The notes: generated from the sequence alone by a model not told the origin. A stretch of 6,093 bases of DNA from Candidatus Omnitrophota bacterium (GCA_029557025.1 JAKPRU010000863.1:1-6093), one strand, 5' to 3'. Counted from the first letter of the stretch, positions 1-5,448 are shown. Numbers and translations are program-made.

Positions 1-34
1 TCCATTCCGTCTTGTCTCACACCGTGCAGGCTTC

Positions 35-271
35 CTATCGCTCGGGCGGCAGGTCGATGCCTCCGGGATGCCACGGATGGCATCGCAGAATCCGAACGAA
101 TGCAAGACGGAGACCGCGCCCGAGACCGAATCGTTCGATAACCTCGTGCGCATACACGGAACAGGTCGGATGGAAGCGGCAAAGGGGAGGCAGACAGGGA
201 GACACAACCTGTTTGTACACCCGCAGGCACATCAAAACGATTGTTCGCATTCCACTTGTCATACAGGTCAC
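35..271 (-). CDS. yidD: YidD, membrane protein insertion efficiency factor
   Basis: This is a small protein (78 aa from the GTG start) of the YidD/UPF0161 family. The family is thought to help YidC insert proteins into the inner membrane and to sit at its cytoplasmic face. The family signature is visible: a short hydrophobic amphipathic N-terminus, then CRFHPTCSVYAHEVIERFG and the RILRCHPWHPGG block near the C-terminus. The start is uncertain. GTG at 271 gives a 4-base overlap (GTGA) with the rnpA stop, which suggests translational coupling. The internal ATG at 250 (MRTIVLMCLRVYK) aligns better with usual YidD N-termini and gives 71 aa. Its place directly after rnpA in an rpmH-rnpA-yidD order is the conserved arrangement, and yidC is expected next, beyond the left edge. 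Family identity is secure; the exact start is not. Confidence 0.95.
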   Translation of the reverse strand: MTCMTSGMRTIVLMCLRVYKQVVSPCLPPLCRFHPTCSVYAHEVIERFGLGRGLRLAFVRILRCHPWHPGGIDLPPER

Positions 272-672
272 GGGATCGGCTGGTCTACTGGGTCGACCGG
301 GGAGGTGAGCAGGTTCGCTCGGAGCAGTGCGGACTCCAATTCTTTTCGAATCAAAGCCGAGGAAGCGGTCGCACTCTCAGGAAAAGCCCACACCAAGATA
401 TCCGTCGGCTCTTTGATCCGGTGTTTCAGTTGTCGAAATTGTTCCCTCAGTCGTCTTTTTACTCTGTTTCGTACTACAGCCGATCCGACCTTTCTTCCGA
501 CCTGGACTCCGAGACGGGAAACAGAAGCGGGGCTTGGCATACACCGTATAGCCAGAACAGCCCCATCAATTCTCCGTCCAGCCCGCAATCGTTCAAAATC
601 ACGTCGCCCCCGCAATCGTTCATGCCGCCGGAAGGTTTGCCGAGTCTGTGGAGATTTCACCGGTTCGGTCAT
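268..672 (-). CDS. rnpA: Ribonuclease P protein component
   Basis: This is the protein subunit of RNase P. It binds the catalytic RNA and helps remove 5' leaders from pre-tRNAs in the cytoplasm. The 134-residue form starts at the ATG at 672 (MTEPVKSPQTRQTFRRHERL). It contains the typical N-terminal phenylalanine/basic helix with RGRRDFERL, the strand RLGVQVGRKVGSAVVRNR, and the signature RNR motif with its basic helix (RNRVKRRLREQFR, about residues 68-80). The C-terminal extension LLTSPVDPVDQPIP is not conserved in the family. The frame stays open upstream to an ATG at 771, which would add 33 residues. I prefer 672 because family members start close to the LRGRRDF motif, but neither start has a clear Shine-Dalgarno sequence. 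The gene overlaps yidD by 4 bases and lies downstream of rpmH. Confidence 0.95.
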   Translation of the reverse strand: MTEPVKSPQTRQTFRRHERLRGRRDFERLRAGRRIDGAVLAIRCMPSPASVSRLGVQVGRKVGSAVVRNRVKRRLREQFRQLKHRIKEPTDILVWAFPESATASSALIRKELESALLRANLLTSPVDPVDQPIP

Positions 673-862
673 CAAGGCATACCGGGTTCCGATTCGGTCC
701 GATGATGGGATAGGCACTCCTTGAAAACGGAGTTGTCGCAGACCCGCAAATGGCCATCCTAACTCCGACATCCGACACCAGCGTCATCAAAAATCGTGGC
801 GACGTCGTTTTTATTATTCTATTTTTCTGAAACCGGATTCCAGCCGGATCCGTCGAGACAGA
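673..862. other. rpmH-rnpA intergenic spacer with an AT-rich tract
   Basis: These 190 bases separate rpmH from the preferred rnpA start. They contain an AT-rich tract at about 806-830, and on the minus strand this offers a TAGAAT box that could be a -10 element for rnpA. No good -35 element accompanies it. Two CCGGAT-type words near 835-850 can form only a 5-bp stem without a U-run, so I see no terminator. If rnpA used the ATG at 771, the gap would shrink to 91 bases. Confidence 0.5.
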
Positions 863-997
863 TCACACGGTGAGGCGATATCGTCCTTTTCTTCGCCTGC
901 GGCGGATTACCTCACGGCCTCCCTGCGTGCGCATCCGCGCCCGAAATCCATGAGTTCTTTTTTTCCTGATTACACTTGGTTGATAGGTCTGTTTCAT
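863..997 (-). CDS. rpmH: 50S ribosomal protein L34
   Basis: This 44-residue, very basic protein is L34, a small component of the large ribosomal subunit that packs against 23S rRNA. It starts [18 protein letters not shown], continues with [17 protein letters not shown] and ends KGRYRLTV. This matches the canonical L34 pattern (MKxTYQPSxxRRKRTHGFRxRMxTxxGRxVLxxRRxKGRxxLxV) across its whole length. The length is normal, and start and stop are unambiguous. No strong Shine-Dalgarno is seen in front of the ATG. The gene is first in a leftward rpmH-rnpA-yidD cluster and has its own promoter about 40 bases upstream. dnaA does not precede it here. Confidence 0.97.
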   Translation of the reverse strand: MKQTYQPSVIRKKRTHGFRARMRTQGGREVIRRRRRKGRYRLTV

Positions 998-1045
998 GAC
1001 TTTTAATCGGTCCGTAACCCATTTATCCGAATGCTACAAGGCATT

Positions 1046-1073
1046 ACTATAACATAAGTTCGGATTGAATCAA
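1046..1073 (-). promoter_or_regulatory. Probable sigma70-type promoter of rpmH
   Basis: On the minus strand a TTGATT -35 box (1068-1073) is followed after 16 bases by a TATAGT -10 box (1046-1051). A TG dinucleotide one base upstream of it (1053-1054) makes an extended -10. This predicts a transcript start near 1039 and a leader of about 40 nt before the rpmH ATG. A strong promoter is expected for a ribosomal-protein operon. The evidence is from the sequence only. Confidence 0.65.
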
Positions 1074-1105
1074 GGAAGACCGGGGTTGGCAAACCGTTTG
1101 ATCTA

Positions 1106-1133
1106 TTGACGCCGGTCGTGCAACGGATAGACT
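1106..1133 (+). promoter_or_regulatory. Probable promoter of the rubredoxin gene
   Basis: TTGACG (1106-1111, five of six consensus bases) is followed after 16 bases by TAGACT (1128-1133, four of six). This predicts transcription from about 1140 and a leader of about 70 nt before the rubredoxin start. It is back-to-back with the rpmH promoter, so the two -35 boxes lie about 30 bases apart in the divergent region 998-1209. Confidence 0.5.
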
Positions 1134-1135
1134 AC

Positions 1136-1158
1136 TCCGGATCGCGCCCGTATCCGGA
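1136..1158 (+). promoter_or_regulatory. Perfect inverted repeat in the rubredoxin leader
   Basis: TCCGGAT (1136-1142) and its exact reverse complement ATCCGGA (1152-1158) are separated by 9 bases (CGCGCCCGT). The repeat starts at or just after the predicted transcript start. It could therefore be an operator for a dimeric regulator or a 5' mRNA hairpin. No U-run follows, so it is not an intrinsic terminator. Confidence 0.4.
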
Positions 1159-1209
1159 ATCACTGTCTCCGGTGGCAGGGAGGAAGGGCGCATCGGAGGA
1201 ATTTCGCCG

Positions 1210-1386
1210 ATGAACAATTATCTATGCAGCGTTTGTGGGTATGTATACGACCCGGACACTGGGGATTCAGAGTCCGGCATTCCGGGTGGAACCGATTTTG
1301 AGGAACTGCCGGAGGACTGGGTTTGTCCGGTGTGCGGTGTCGATAAAGCGCAATTCAAGAAGTTAGGTCTGACCGCACGAGCCTGA
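1210..1386 (+). CDS. Rubredoxin
   Basis: This 58-residue protein is a rubredoxin, a small cytoplasmic electron carrier with one iron bound by four cysteines. Family members pass electrons to rubrerythrins, superoxide reductases, flavodiiron proteins or alkane hydroxylases. Both knuckles are present: [14 protein letters not shown] (Cys6, Cys9) and [17 protein letters not shown] (Cys39, Cys42). The usual [12 protein letters not shown] stretch lies between them, and the aromatic core residues Tyr11, Tyr13, Phe30, Trp37 and Phe49 are in place. A strong GGAGGA ribosome binding site (1195-1200) sits 9 bases before the ATG. Its redox partner is not in the window, so its physiological role (oxygen detoxification or otherwise) is unknown. 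It is the first gene rightward of the divergent region and lies 35 bp before the sialidase-like gene, with no terminator in between. Confidence 0.97.
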   Translation: MNNYLCSVCGYVYDPDTGDSESGIPGGTDFEELPEDWVCPVCGVDKAQFKKLGLTARA

Positions 1387-1421
1387 CCTCCATGGTTTGA
1401 AAGGAAAGCCCCCGTTTTTCC

Positions 1422-2507
1422 ATGATGAAGATATCCCGTGAACGGTTGGCAAGCCGGATGGCCGGTTGGGTCATGTGGACTGCGGTTTGTCTGCCCCTAT
1501 GGGCGGCCCCGCTGTACGAATCGGATTTCCTTTTTGAAGCGAACGAACGATACCCGGAGTCTCACGGGTCCACCATCACCGTGCTTCCCAGCGGGGACCT
1601 TCTGGCAGCCTGGTACGCCGGATCGGCAGAGAAAGCCCCGGATGTGGCTATTCTGGGGGTTCGTCGTTCCCCGAAAGACCAGCAATGGTCTGCTCCGTTT
1701 GTGCTGACCGACGATCCCACCCGGTCCGATGGAAATCCAGTCCTGTTTGTGGATCGCGACCAGACGGTATGGCTGTTTTACAATGTGATGTACGGCAAGG
1801 CGGAAGGCCGTACCCGTCAGGGAACCGGCTGGACCAGTTGCAAGATCCACTATCGGATATCCTCGGATGACGGCCGAACCTGGAGTCTTCCCCGCACACT
1901 TACCGAGGAATGGGGCTACTTGACCCGCTCCAAACCGATCCAGCTGGAAAACGGCGATATCCTGCTTCCAGCACATGACGAGCGGGACTGGTCTTCGCTG
2001 TTTTTGATTGCGGAAGAGGGCAAACCAACATGGACGACAGGGCAGCGCATCGACTGCGGCGGCGGATTTCACTGGGGGAATATCGAGCCGACTGTGATTC
2101 AGCGGGCGGACAAAAGTCTTTTGTGTTTTATGCGGGCGGGCGGGCCGAAAACCCATCGGATCTGGCAATCGGAATCGTTTGACCTGGGACGGACCTGGAC
2201 CCATCCGGTTACGGTTTCCCTGCCGAATCCGGATGCGGCTGTGGACCTGTTAAAGCTGAAGAGCGGAAATGTCGTACTGGCGTTCAATAACAGCACGGTG
2301 GAACGATGTCCGCTTACCCTGGCTCTTTCAAACGACGACGGAAAGACATGGGTCAATTTTCGGGATCTGGAGACAGAAGGCGGGGCCTATTCCTACCCCA
2401 GCCTGACCGAGGCGCAGGATGGGGCGATTCATGTGACATATACGTACCAGCGGAAAACCATCAAGCATGTGCGTCTGAATGAGGATTGGATTCTTGAGGA
2501 GAAGTGA
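1422..2507 (+). CDS. Exported sialidase-like BNR-repeat protein (COG4692 type)
   Basis: This 361-residue protein has a predicted signal peptide (basic start, hydrophobic WVMWTAVCLPLWAA, cleavage near residue 28-30), so it probably acts in the periplasm or outside the cell. The rest resembles a six-bladed sialidase-type beta-propeller of the BNR/exo-alpha-sialidase family. Three Asp-boxes are visible: SSDDGRTW (147-154), SFDLGRTW (252-259) and SNDDGKTW (303-310). The motifs SHGST (47-51), NGDILLPAHDE, EPTVIQ and YPSL followed by IHVTYTYQRKTIKHV are typical of the 'predicted neuraminidase' group COG4692. The RIP/YRIP arginine motif of proven sialidases is not evident at the N-terminus, so the real substrate may be another glycan, for example a uronic-acid or rhamnose-containing polysaccharide. 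The ATG at 1422 is followed at once by another at 1425; an AAGGAAAG site (1401-1408) is rather distant. Co-transcription with rubredoxin is possible. Confidence 0.87.
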   Translation: MMKISRERLASRMAGWVMWTAVCLPLWAAPLYESDFLFEANERYPESHGSTITVLPSGDLLAAWYAGSAEKAPDVAILGVRRSPKDQQWSAPFVLTDDPTRSDGNPVLFVDRDQTVWLFYNVMYGKAEGRTRQGTGWTSCKIHYRISSDDGRTWSLPRTLTEEWGYLTRSKPIQLENGDILLPAHDERDWSSLFLIAEEGKPTWTTGQRIDCGGGFHWGNIEPTVIQRADKSLLCFMRAGGPKTHRIWQSESFDLGRTWTHPVTVSLPNPDAAVDLLKLKSGNVVLAFNNSTVERCPLTLALSNDDGKTWVNFRDLETEGGAYSYPSLTEAQDGAIHVTYTYQRKTIKHVRLNEDWILEEK

Positions 2508-2517
2508 CGGGATCCGA

Positions 2518-2547
2518 ATGAAATTGAATAGCCACCTGTGTTATACT
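2518..2547 (+). promoter_or_regulatory. Probable extended -10 promoter of the TPR-hpt operon
   Basis: In the 92-bp gap after the sialidase-like gene, TATACT (2542-2547, five of six consensus bases) is preceded by TG plus one base (2539-2541), an extended -10. ATGAAA (2518-2523) is a weaker -35 match at an 18-base spacing. The transcript would start near 2554, leaving a leader of about 45 nt. This suggests the downstream pair is transcribed separately from rubredoxin and the sialidase-like gene. Confidence 0.55.
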
Positions 2548-2599
2548 GAGGGCGGCATCTTGCCCATGCGGACCGAAGAATCATCCTGGAAGAGCCACG

Positions 2600-3700
2600 A
2601 TGGACCTGAAAAAGTCGGGAATTCGAGTTTTGGCCGTATCGGCAGCCTTGTTCCTGCTGCCGGGGTGTGAGGACAAGGAACTCCTGGAGACGAACAGACT
2701 GGCGGTCGCCGCACTGGAAGGTGGCCAACCCGATGAGGCTATCCGACTTTTACAGCCCCTGATGGATTCCACTCGAACATCCCCGATTGTGATTGTCAAC
2801 CTAGGACGGGCCTATCTGGAAGCGGAGGACATCGAGAAAGGGCTGGAGGTTCTCCGAGAAGCGATTCCCCTGCTGGATAAGAACGATCCCCTGATTTTTC
2901 TGATTGCACGGATTTTTCTGGTCTATGGCGAAGTGGCCGATGTCGATCAGCTGATGGAGCGTTGCGGTTCCAAGCTACGCCGGACCGCGGAGTATCATTT
3001 GATCCTGGGCAATTTACTGTTTGATGTCGGGTCGGAGGATGCCGAGGTCCTTCGCGAGTTTCGAGAGGCGTTGCGGATTGAGCCGGGGAACCGGGATGCG
3101 GCTGAGTCTTTTTTCCGGGTGGCTCGCAGGATGACGGACTTGACGAATGCCGATCAGATTCTCTCCGGACTGCCCGAAGAGGTCCTGAACAGTTCGGGGG
3201 CGAAGCTGGCCATGGCGCGGGTTTGTGCACAGCGGGAAGAGTGGGCGGACTGCATTCGGTATGCCGACGAAGCGACAAAGGTGGACCGAGGCAATGAGGA
3301 TGCCTGGCGGCTGCTCGCGCGGGCATATCAGGCGACGGGAGACATGCAGTCGGCAGAACGCACGCTGAAAAGCGCCATGAGTTCATGCGACAGATCGCCA
3401 TCGATTGCGCTGGAGTATGCGAAAACCCTTGTGCAGAGAGGAAGGGAAGACCTGGCGGTCCGAATTCTTTCCCTGGTTGCTCAAGAGCAAAAACAGAAAC
3501 CGCTGTCGGAGCAGATGCCTGCGCTACATAATTTCCTGGCAGCATTGTATGCACGGAAAGGGCGTTTCTCATTGGCGGAAACGGAACTCCGAAACTCCCT
3601 CGCCATAAAACCGAACCAGCCGAAAATTCGGGAGGTTCTGGACCTTGTTACGCAGCGACAACAATTCAATGAACTCGCCGGCGGTTCCGGATATGAATGA
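2600..3700 (+). CDS. TPR-repeat lipoprotein
   Basis: This 366-residue protein probably acts as an envelope-anchored scaffold; its partner is unknown. The N-terminus (MDLKKSGIRVLAVSAALFLLPGC) is a lipoprotein signal peptide with lipobox LPGC and lipidated Cys23. The +2 residue is Glu, not Asp. The rest is almost wholly helical with tetratricopeptide-like units. Clear ones lie at about 33-62 (AALEGGQPDEAIRLLQPL), 65-97 (VNLGRAYLEAEDIEKGLEVL), 234-265 (DAWRLLARAYQATGDMQSAE) and 308-340 (LHNFLAALYARKGRFSLAET). Degenerate copies occur around 130-165 and 265-295. Such proteins often take part in outer-membrane assembly, polysaccharide export or secretion complexes, but nothing here tells which. The start is supported by a GGAAGAG site (2588-2594) 5 bases upstream. 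The stop overlaps the likely hpt start, so the two are probably translationally coupled. Confidence 0.85.
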   Translation: MDLKKSGIRVLAVSAALFLLPGCEDKELLETNRLAVAALEGGQPDEAIRLLQPLMDSTRTSPIVIVNLGRAYLEAEDIEKGLEVLREAIPLLDKNDPLIFLIARIFLVYGEVADVDQLMERCGSKLRRTAEYHLILGNLLFDVGSEDAEVLREFREALRIEPGNRDAAESFFRVARRMTDLTNADQILSGLPEEVLNSSGAKLAMARVCAQREEWADCIRYADEATKVDRGNEDAWRLLARAYQATGDMQSAERTLKSAMSSCDRSPSIALEYAKTLVQRGREDLAVRILSLVAQEQKQKPLSEQMPALHNFLAALYARKGRFSLAETELRNSLAIKPNQPKIREVLDLVTQRQQFNELAGGSGYE

Positions 3701-4223
3701 TCCCCTGAGATCTGTGTTGCTGAGTCAAGAACGAATCCGGCAGCGAGTGAGCGAACTGGCACGCGAGATCCGCTTGCAGTACGGGGACACGCGGCTGATT
3801 TTGATTTCCATTCTGAAAGGTTCGGTGATTTTTCTGTCCGATCTGGTTCGGCAGTTGCCGCCCAGCACGGAGTTTTATTTTTTGCAGCTGTCCAGCTATC
3901 GCGACGGGACAGTTCCGCACGGAAAGCCGGATTTCTACACACTGCCTGTGCCGGATCTTCGCGGGCAGCATGTGCTTCTGGTGGAGGACATTCTGGATAC
4001 GGGGCAGAGCCTGGAATATGCGCAAAGGCATTTCCTGGAAATGAAACCCGCGTCTCTCCGAATTTGTGTTCTGTTGGCCAAAGAGGGATACGAATCATCA
4101 CCGATGCCGAAGCCCGATTTCCTGGGGTTTGTGATTCCACGGGAGTTTGTGGTGGGGTATGGGCTGGATTACCAGGAGCGGTATCGGGGATTGCCGGAGA
4201 TTGGGATTCCGGCGGATTTTTGA
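3693..4223 (+). CDS. hpt: Hypoxanthine phosphoribosyltransferase
   Basis: This purine-salvage enzyme of the cytoplasm makes IMP (and often GMP) from the free base and PRPP. The 176-residue form shows the family blocks in order: LILISILKGSVIFLSDLVRQL (loop I region, 35-55), LSSYRDGT (flexible loop, 66-73), the PRPP-binding signature VEDILDTGQSL (97-107, acidic pair Glu98-Asp99, likely general base Asp102), LLAK (127-130, purine-contacting Lys) and FVVGYGLDYQERYRGLPEIG (152-171). The loop reads GTVPHGKPDF where most relatives have a serine-rich stretch. The start is ambiguous. ATG at 3693 gives a normal length and an ATGAATGA overlap with the TPR stop. ATG at 3669 and TTG at 3645 are in frame. 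The TTG has the best ribosome binding site (GGGAGG, 3630-3635) but adds 16 atypical residues. The functional link with the TPR gene is unclear. Confidence 0.95.
   Translation: MNDPLRSVLLSQERIRQRVSELAREIRLQYGDTRLILISILKGSVIFLSDLVRQLPPSTEFYFLQLSSYRDGTVPHGKPDFYTLPVPDLRGQHVLLVEDILDTGQSLEYAQRHFLEMKPASLRICVLLAKEGYESSPMPKPDFLGFVIPREFVVGYGLDYQERYRGLPEIGIPADF
4193..4221 (+). terminator. Intrinsic terminator-like hairpin across the hpt 3' end
   Basis: GCCGGA (4193-4198) pairs perfectly with TCCGGC (4208-4213) around a 9-base loop. Three bases later comes TTTTT (4217-4221), whose last T is the first base of the hpt stop codon TGA. It would end the TPR-hpt transcript before the convergent ruvA gene. The 6-bp stem and the 3-base gap before the T-run make it a modest candidate. 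In the opposite direction no U-run follows, so it would not serve ruvA. Confidence 0.45.
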
Positions 4224-4265
4224 ACAGATGGGATGGACCGGGGAGAAAGCGGTTTATCTCGGCCC

Positions 4266-4877
4266 TCAGCGGTGCTTGAGCGCTTCCTTGATGAGAGGCT
4301 CGACAGGGCTGTCTTTGCCGACAATTTCCACGGCTTCACTGACCGCGCGATGGGCCACCGAGGGTTTGCAGCCAAGCGCGATCAATGCCTGCACAGCTTC
4401 CTCAAATGCCCCCCCGGAGATCGGCGGAGGTCCCTCGACGATTTCTTTACGGACAGCCGTTTTTGCCAGCGCCAACAAAGACTCTTTATCTTTCAGATCG
4501 AAAATCAGGCGTTCCGCCCGTTTCTTGCCGATGCCCGGCACACGGCACAAGCCACGTTGATCCCCCGCCTGGATTACGGCTGCAAATGCCTCCGGCGAGA
4601 AGGTGGAAAGAATATCCAACGGTGTCTTGAATCCGATCCCCGGAACCTGTGTCAGGATCTGGAACAATTCTTTTTCCTGGGAAGTGGCGAATCCGAACAG
4701 GCGGACATCATCCTCTCGGAACACCAGAGTTGTATAGACGAAAACTTTTTCCCCCGTTGTGGGCAGTTTCCCAAACGTCGAATAGGGAATGGCAACCTCG
4801 AATCCCACACCCCCGATGTCGATGACGGCGCGATCCTGGCTTTTTTCACGCAGTACCCCGTTGAGAAACGCGATCAT
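4266..4877 (-). CDS. ruvA: Holliday junction DNA-binding subunit RuvA
   Basis: RuvA forms tetramers that bind four-way junctions and load the RuvB helicase for branch migration during recombinational repair. The 203-residue length is standard. The N-terminal OB-fold domain (1-62: MIAFLNGVL, DIGGVGFEVAIP, TFGKLP) includes the acidic-pin segment REDDVRLFGF (54-63, Glu55-Asp56 as in the E. coli protein). Domain II has two helix-hairpin-helix motifs, VPGIGFKTPLDIL (78-90) and VPGIGKKRAERLI (113-125). A flexible linker (about 145-156) leads to the RuvB-binding domain III (FEEAVQALIALGCKPSVAHRAV). The ATG overlaps the ruvC stop by 4 bases (ATGA), which indicates translational coupling. The gene converges on hpt with a 42-bp gap. 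ruvB does not follow and must lie elsewhere. Confidence 0.97.
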   Translation of the reverse strand: MIAFLNGVLREKSQDRAVIDIGGVGFEVAIPYSTFGKLPTTGEKVFVYTTLVFREDDVRLFGFATSQEKELFQILTQVPGIGFKTPLDILSTFSPEAFAAVIQAGDQRGLCRVPGIGKKRAERLIFDLKDKESLLALAKTAVRKEIVEGPPPISGGAFEEAVQALIALGCKPSVAHRAVSEAVEIVGKDSPVEPLIKEALKHR

Positions 4878-5392
4878 TGTCTCCCTCGCAACCGGATTTC
4901 TTTCATGATTCGGCTGTGTACATAAGTCAGCGCGGCTGCCAGCGCATCCGCCGCGTGTTCCGATTCAGGCGGTTCGGGAAGTCCGAGCAACAGCTGCACC
5001 ATTTTCTGGACCTGGTTCTTGCTCGCCCGGCCTTTTCCCACGACGGCGTTCTTGATTTCAGTGGGGCTGAATTCATCCATCGGCAAATCGGCCTGCGCTC
5101 CCGCGACAATGGCCGCCCCCCGCGCCTGACTCATCGCCAGGGCAATCGACACATTCCGGTGATAGACCAGTTTCTCACAGGCCATGCGCTGGGGCTTGTA
5201 CTTCGCAATGATTTCTTCGATCCCGCGATGGATGGTCAGGAGCCGCTGCGGAAAGGAATCGTTCGAATCGGTTTCGATGGTCCCAGATGCCACCAGCCGT
5301 GAATCCCGGCCCTGTGCGTCAATCACGCCATATCCGACGGCCCGCACGCCCGGATCGATCCCTAATACACGCACGGTTTCTCTGCTGTTCAT
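4874..5392 (-). CDS. ruvC: Crossover junction endodeoxyribonuclease RuvC
   Basis: RuvC is the dimeric, metal-dependent nuclease that cuts Holliday junctions in concert with RuvAB. With the start at 5392 it has 172 residues, the usual size. The catalytic set is complete: Asp13 in VLGIDPGVRAVGYGV, Glu73 in ACEKLVYHRNVSIALAMSQARG, and the C-terminal pair His146 and Asp149 in SEHAADALAAAL, in the same spacing as the HxxD or DxxD of known RuvC enzymes. The basic segment AVVGKGRASKNQVQKMV is also typical. The frame stays open to an ATG at 5446, which would add 18 residues. I prefer 5392 because homologues begin within about a dozen residues of the IDPG motif, though its ribosome binding site is weak. 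It is the first gene of a ruvC-ruvA pair and lies divergent from the thioredoxin-like gene. Confidence 0.96.
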   Translation of the reverse strand: MNSRETVRVLGIDPGVRAVGYGVIDAQGRDSRLVASGTIETDSNDSFPQRLLTIHRGIEEIIAKYKPQRMACEKLVYHRNVSIALAMSQARGAAIVAGAQADLPMDEFSPTEIKNAVVGKGRASKNQVQKMVQLLLGLPEPPESEHAADALAAALTYVHSRIMKEIRLRGRQ

Positions 5393-5448
5393 GACATGCG
5401 AACGGTATCCCGTTTCATCCCAAGAGGCAATCCCTCCAACCGTCATCC

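Noticed and set aside
68..724. A 218-codon plus-strand open frame opposite yidD and rnpA
   Set aside because: It is antisense to two firmly identified genes, and its product is a composition-biased, Arg/Ser/Thr-rich sequence without recognisable domains.
832..862. CCGGAT-type inverted words after rpmH as a terminator
   Set aside because: The best stem is 5 bp and no U-run follows in the transcript direction.
1022..1030. TTATCCGAA as a DnaA box and possible replication origin
   Set aside because: It matches only seven of nine consensus bases and stands alone. There is no box cluster, no AT-rich unwinding element and no dnaA gene in the window.
1497..2204. A 235-codon minus-strand open frame inside the sialidase-like gene
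   Set aside because: It is a shadow of a well-supported coding frame with Asp-box motifs, and its product has no recognisable domain.
2796..3572. A 258-codon minus-strand open frame inside the TPR gene
   Set aside because: Its product is Pro/Ser/Arg-rich as expected from antisense translation of a GC-rich gene, and the plus-strand TPR pattern explains the region.
4224..4265. A bidirectional terminator between hpt and ruvA
   Set aside because: The best pairing within the gap is a 4-bp GAGA/TCTC stem with no U-run on either strand.
4233..4925. A 230-codon plus-strand open frame covering ruvA
   Set aside because: It lies opposite the complete, highly conserved RuvA sequence and has no family resemblance of its own.
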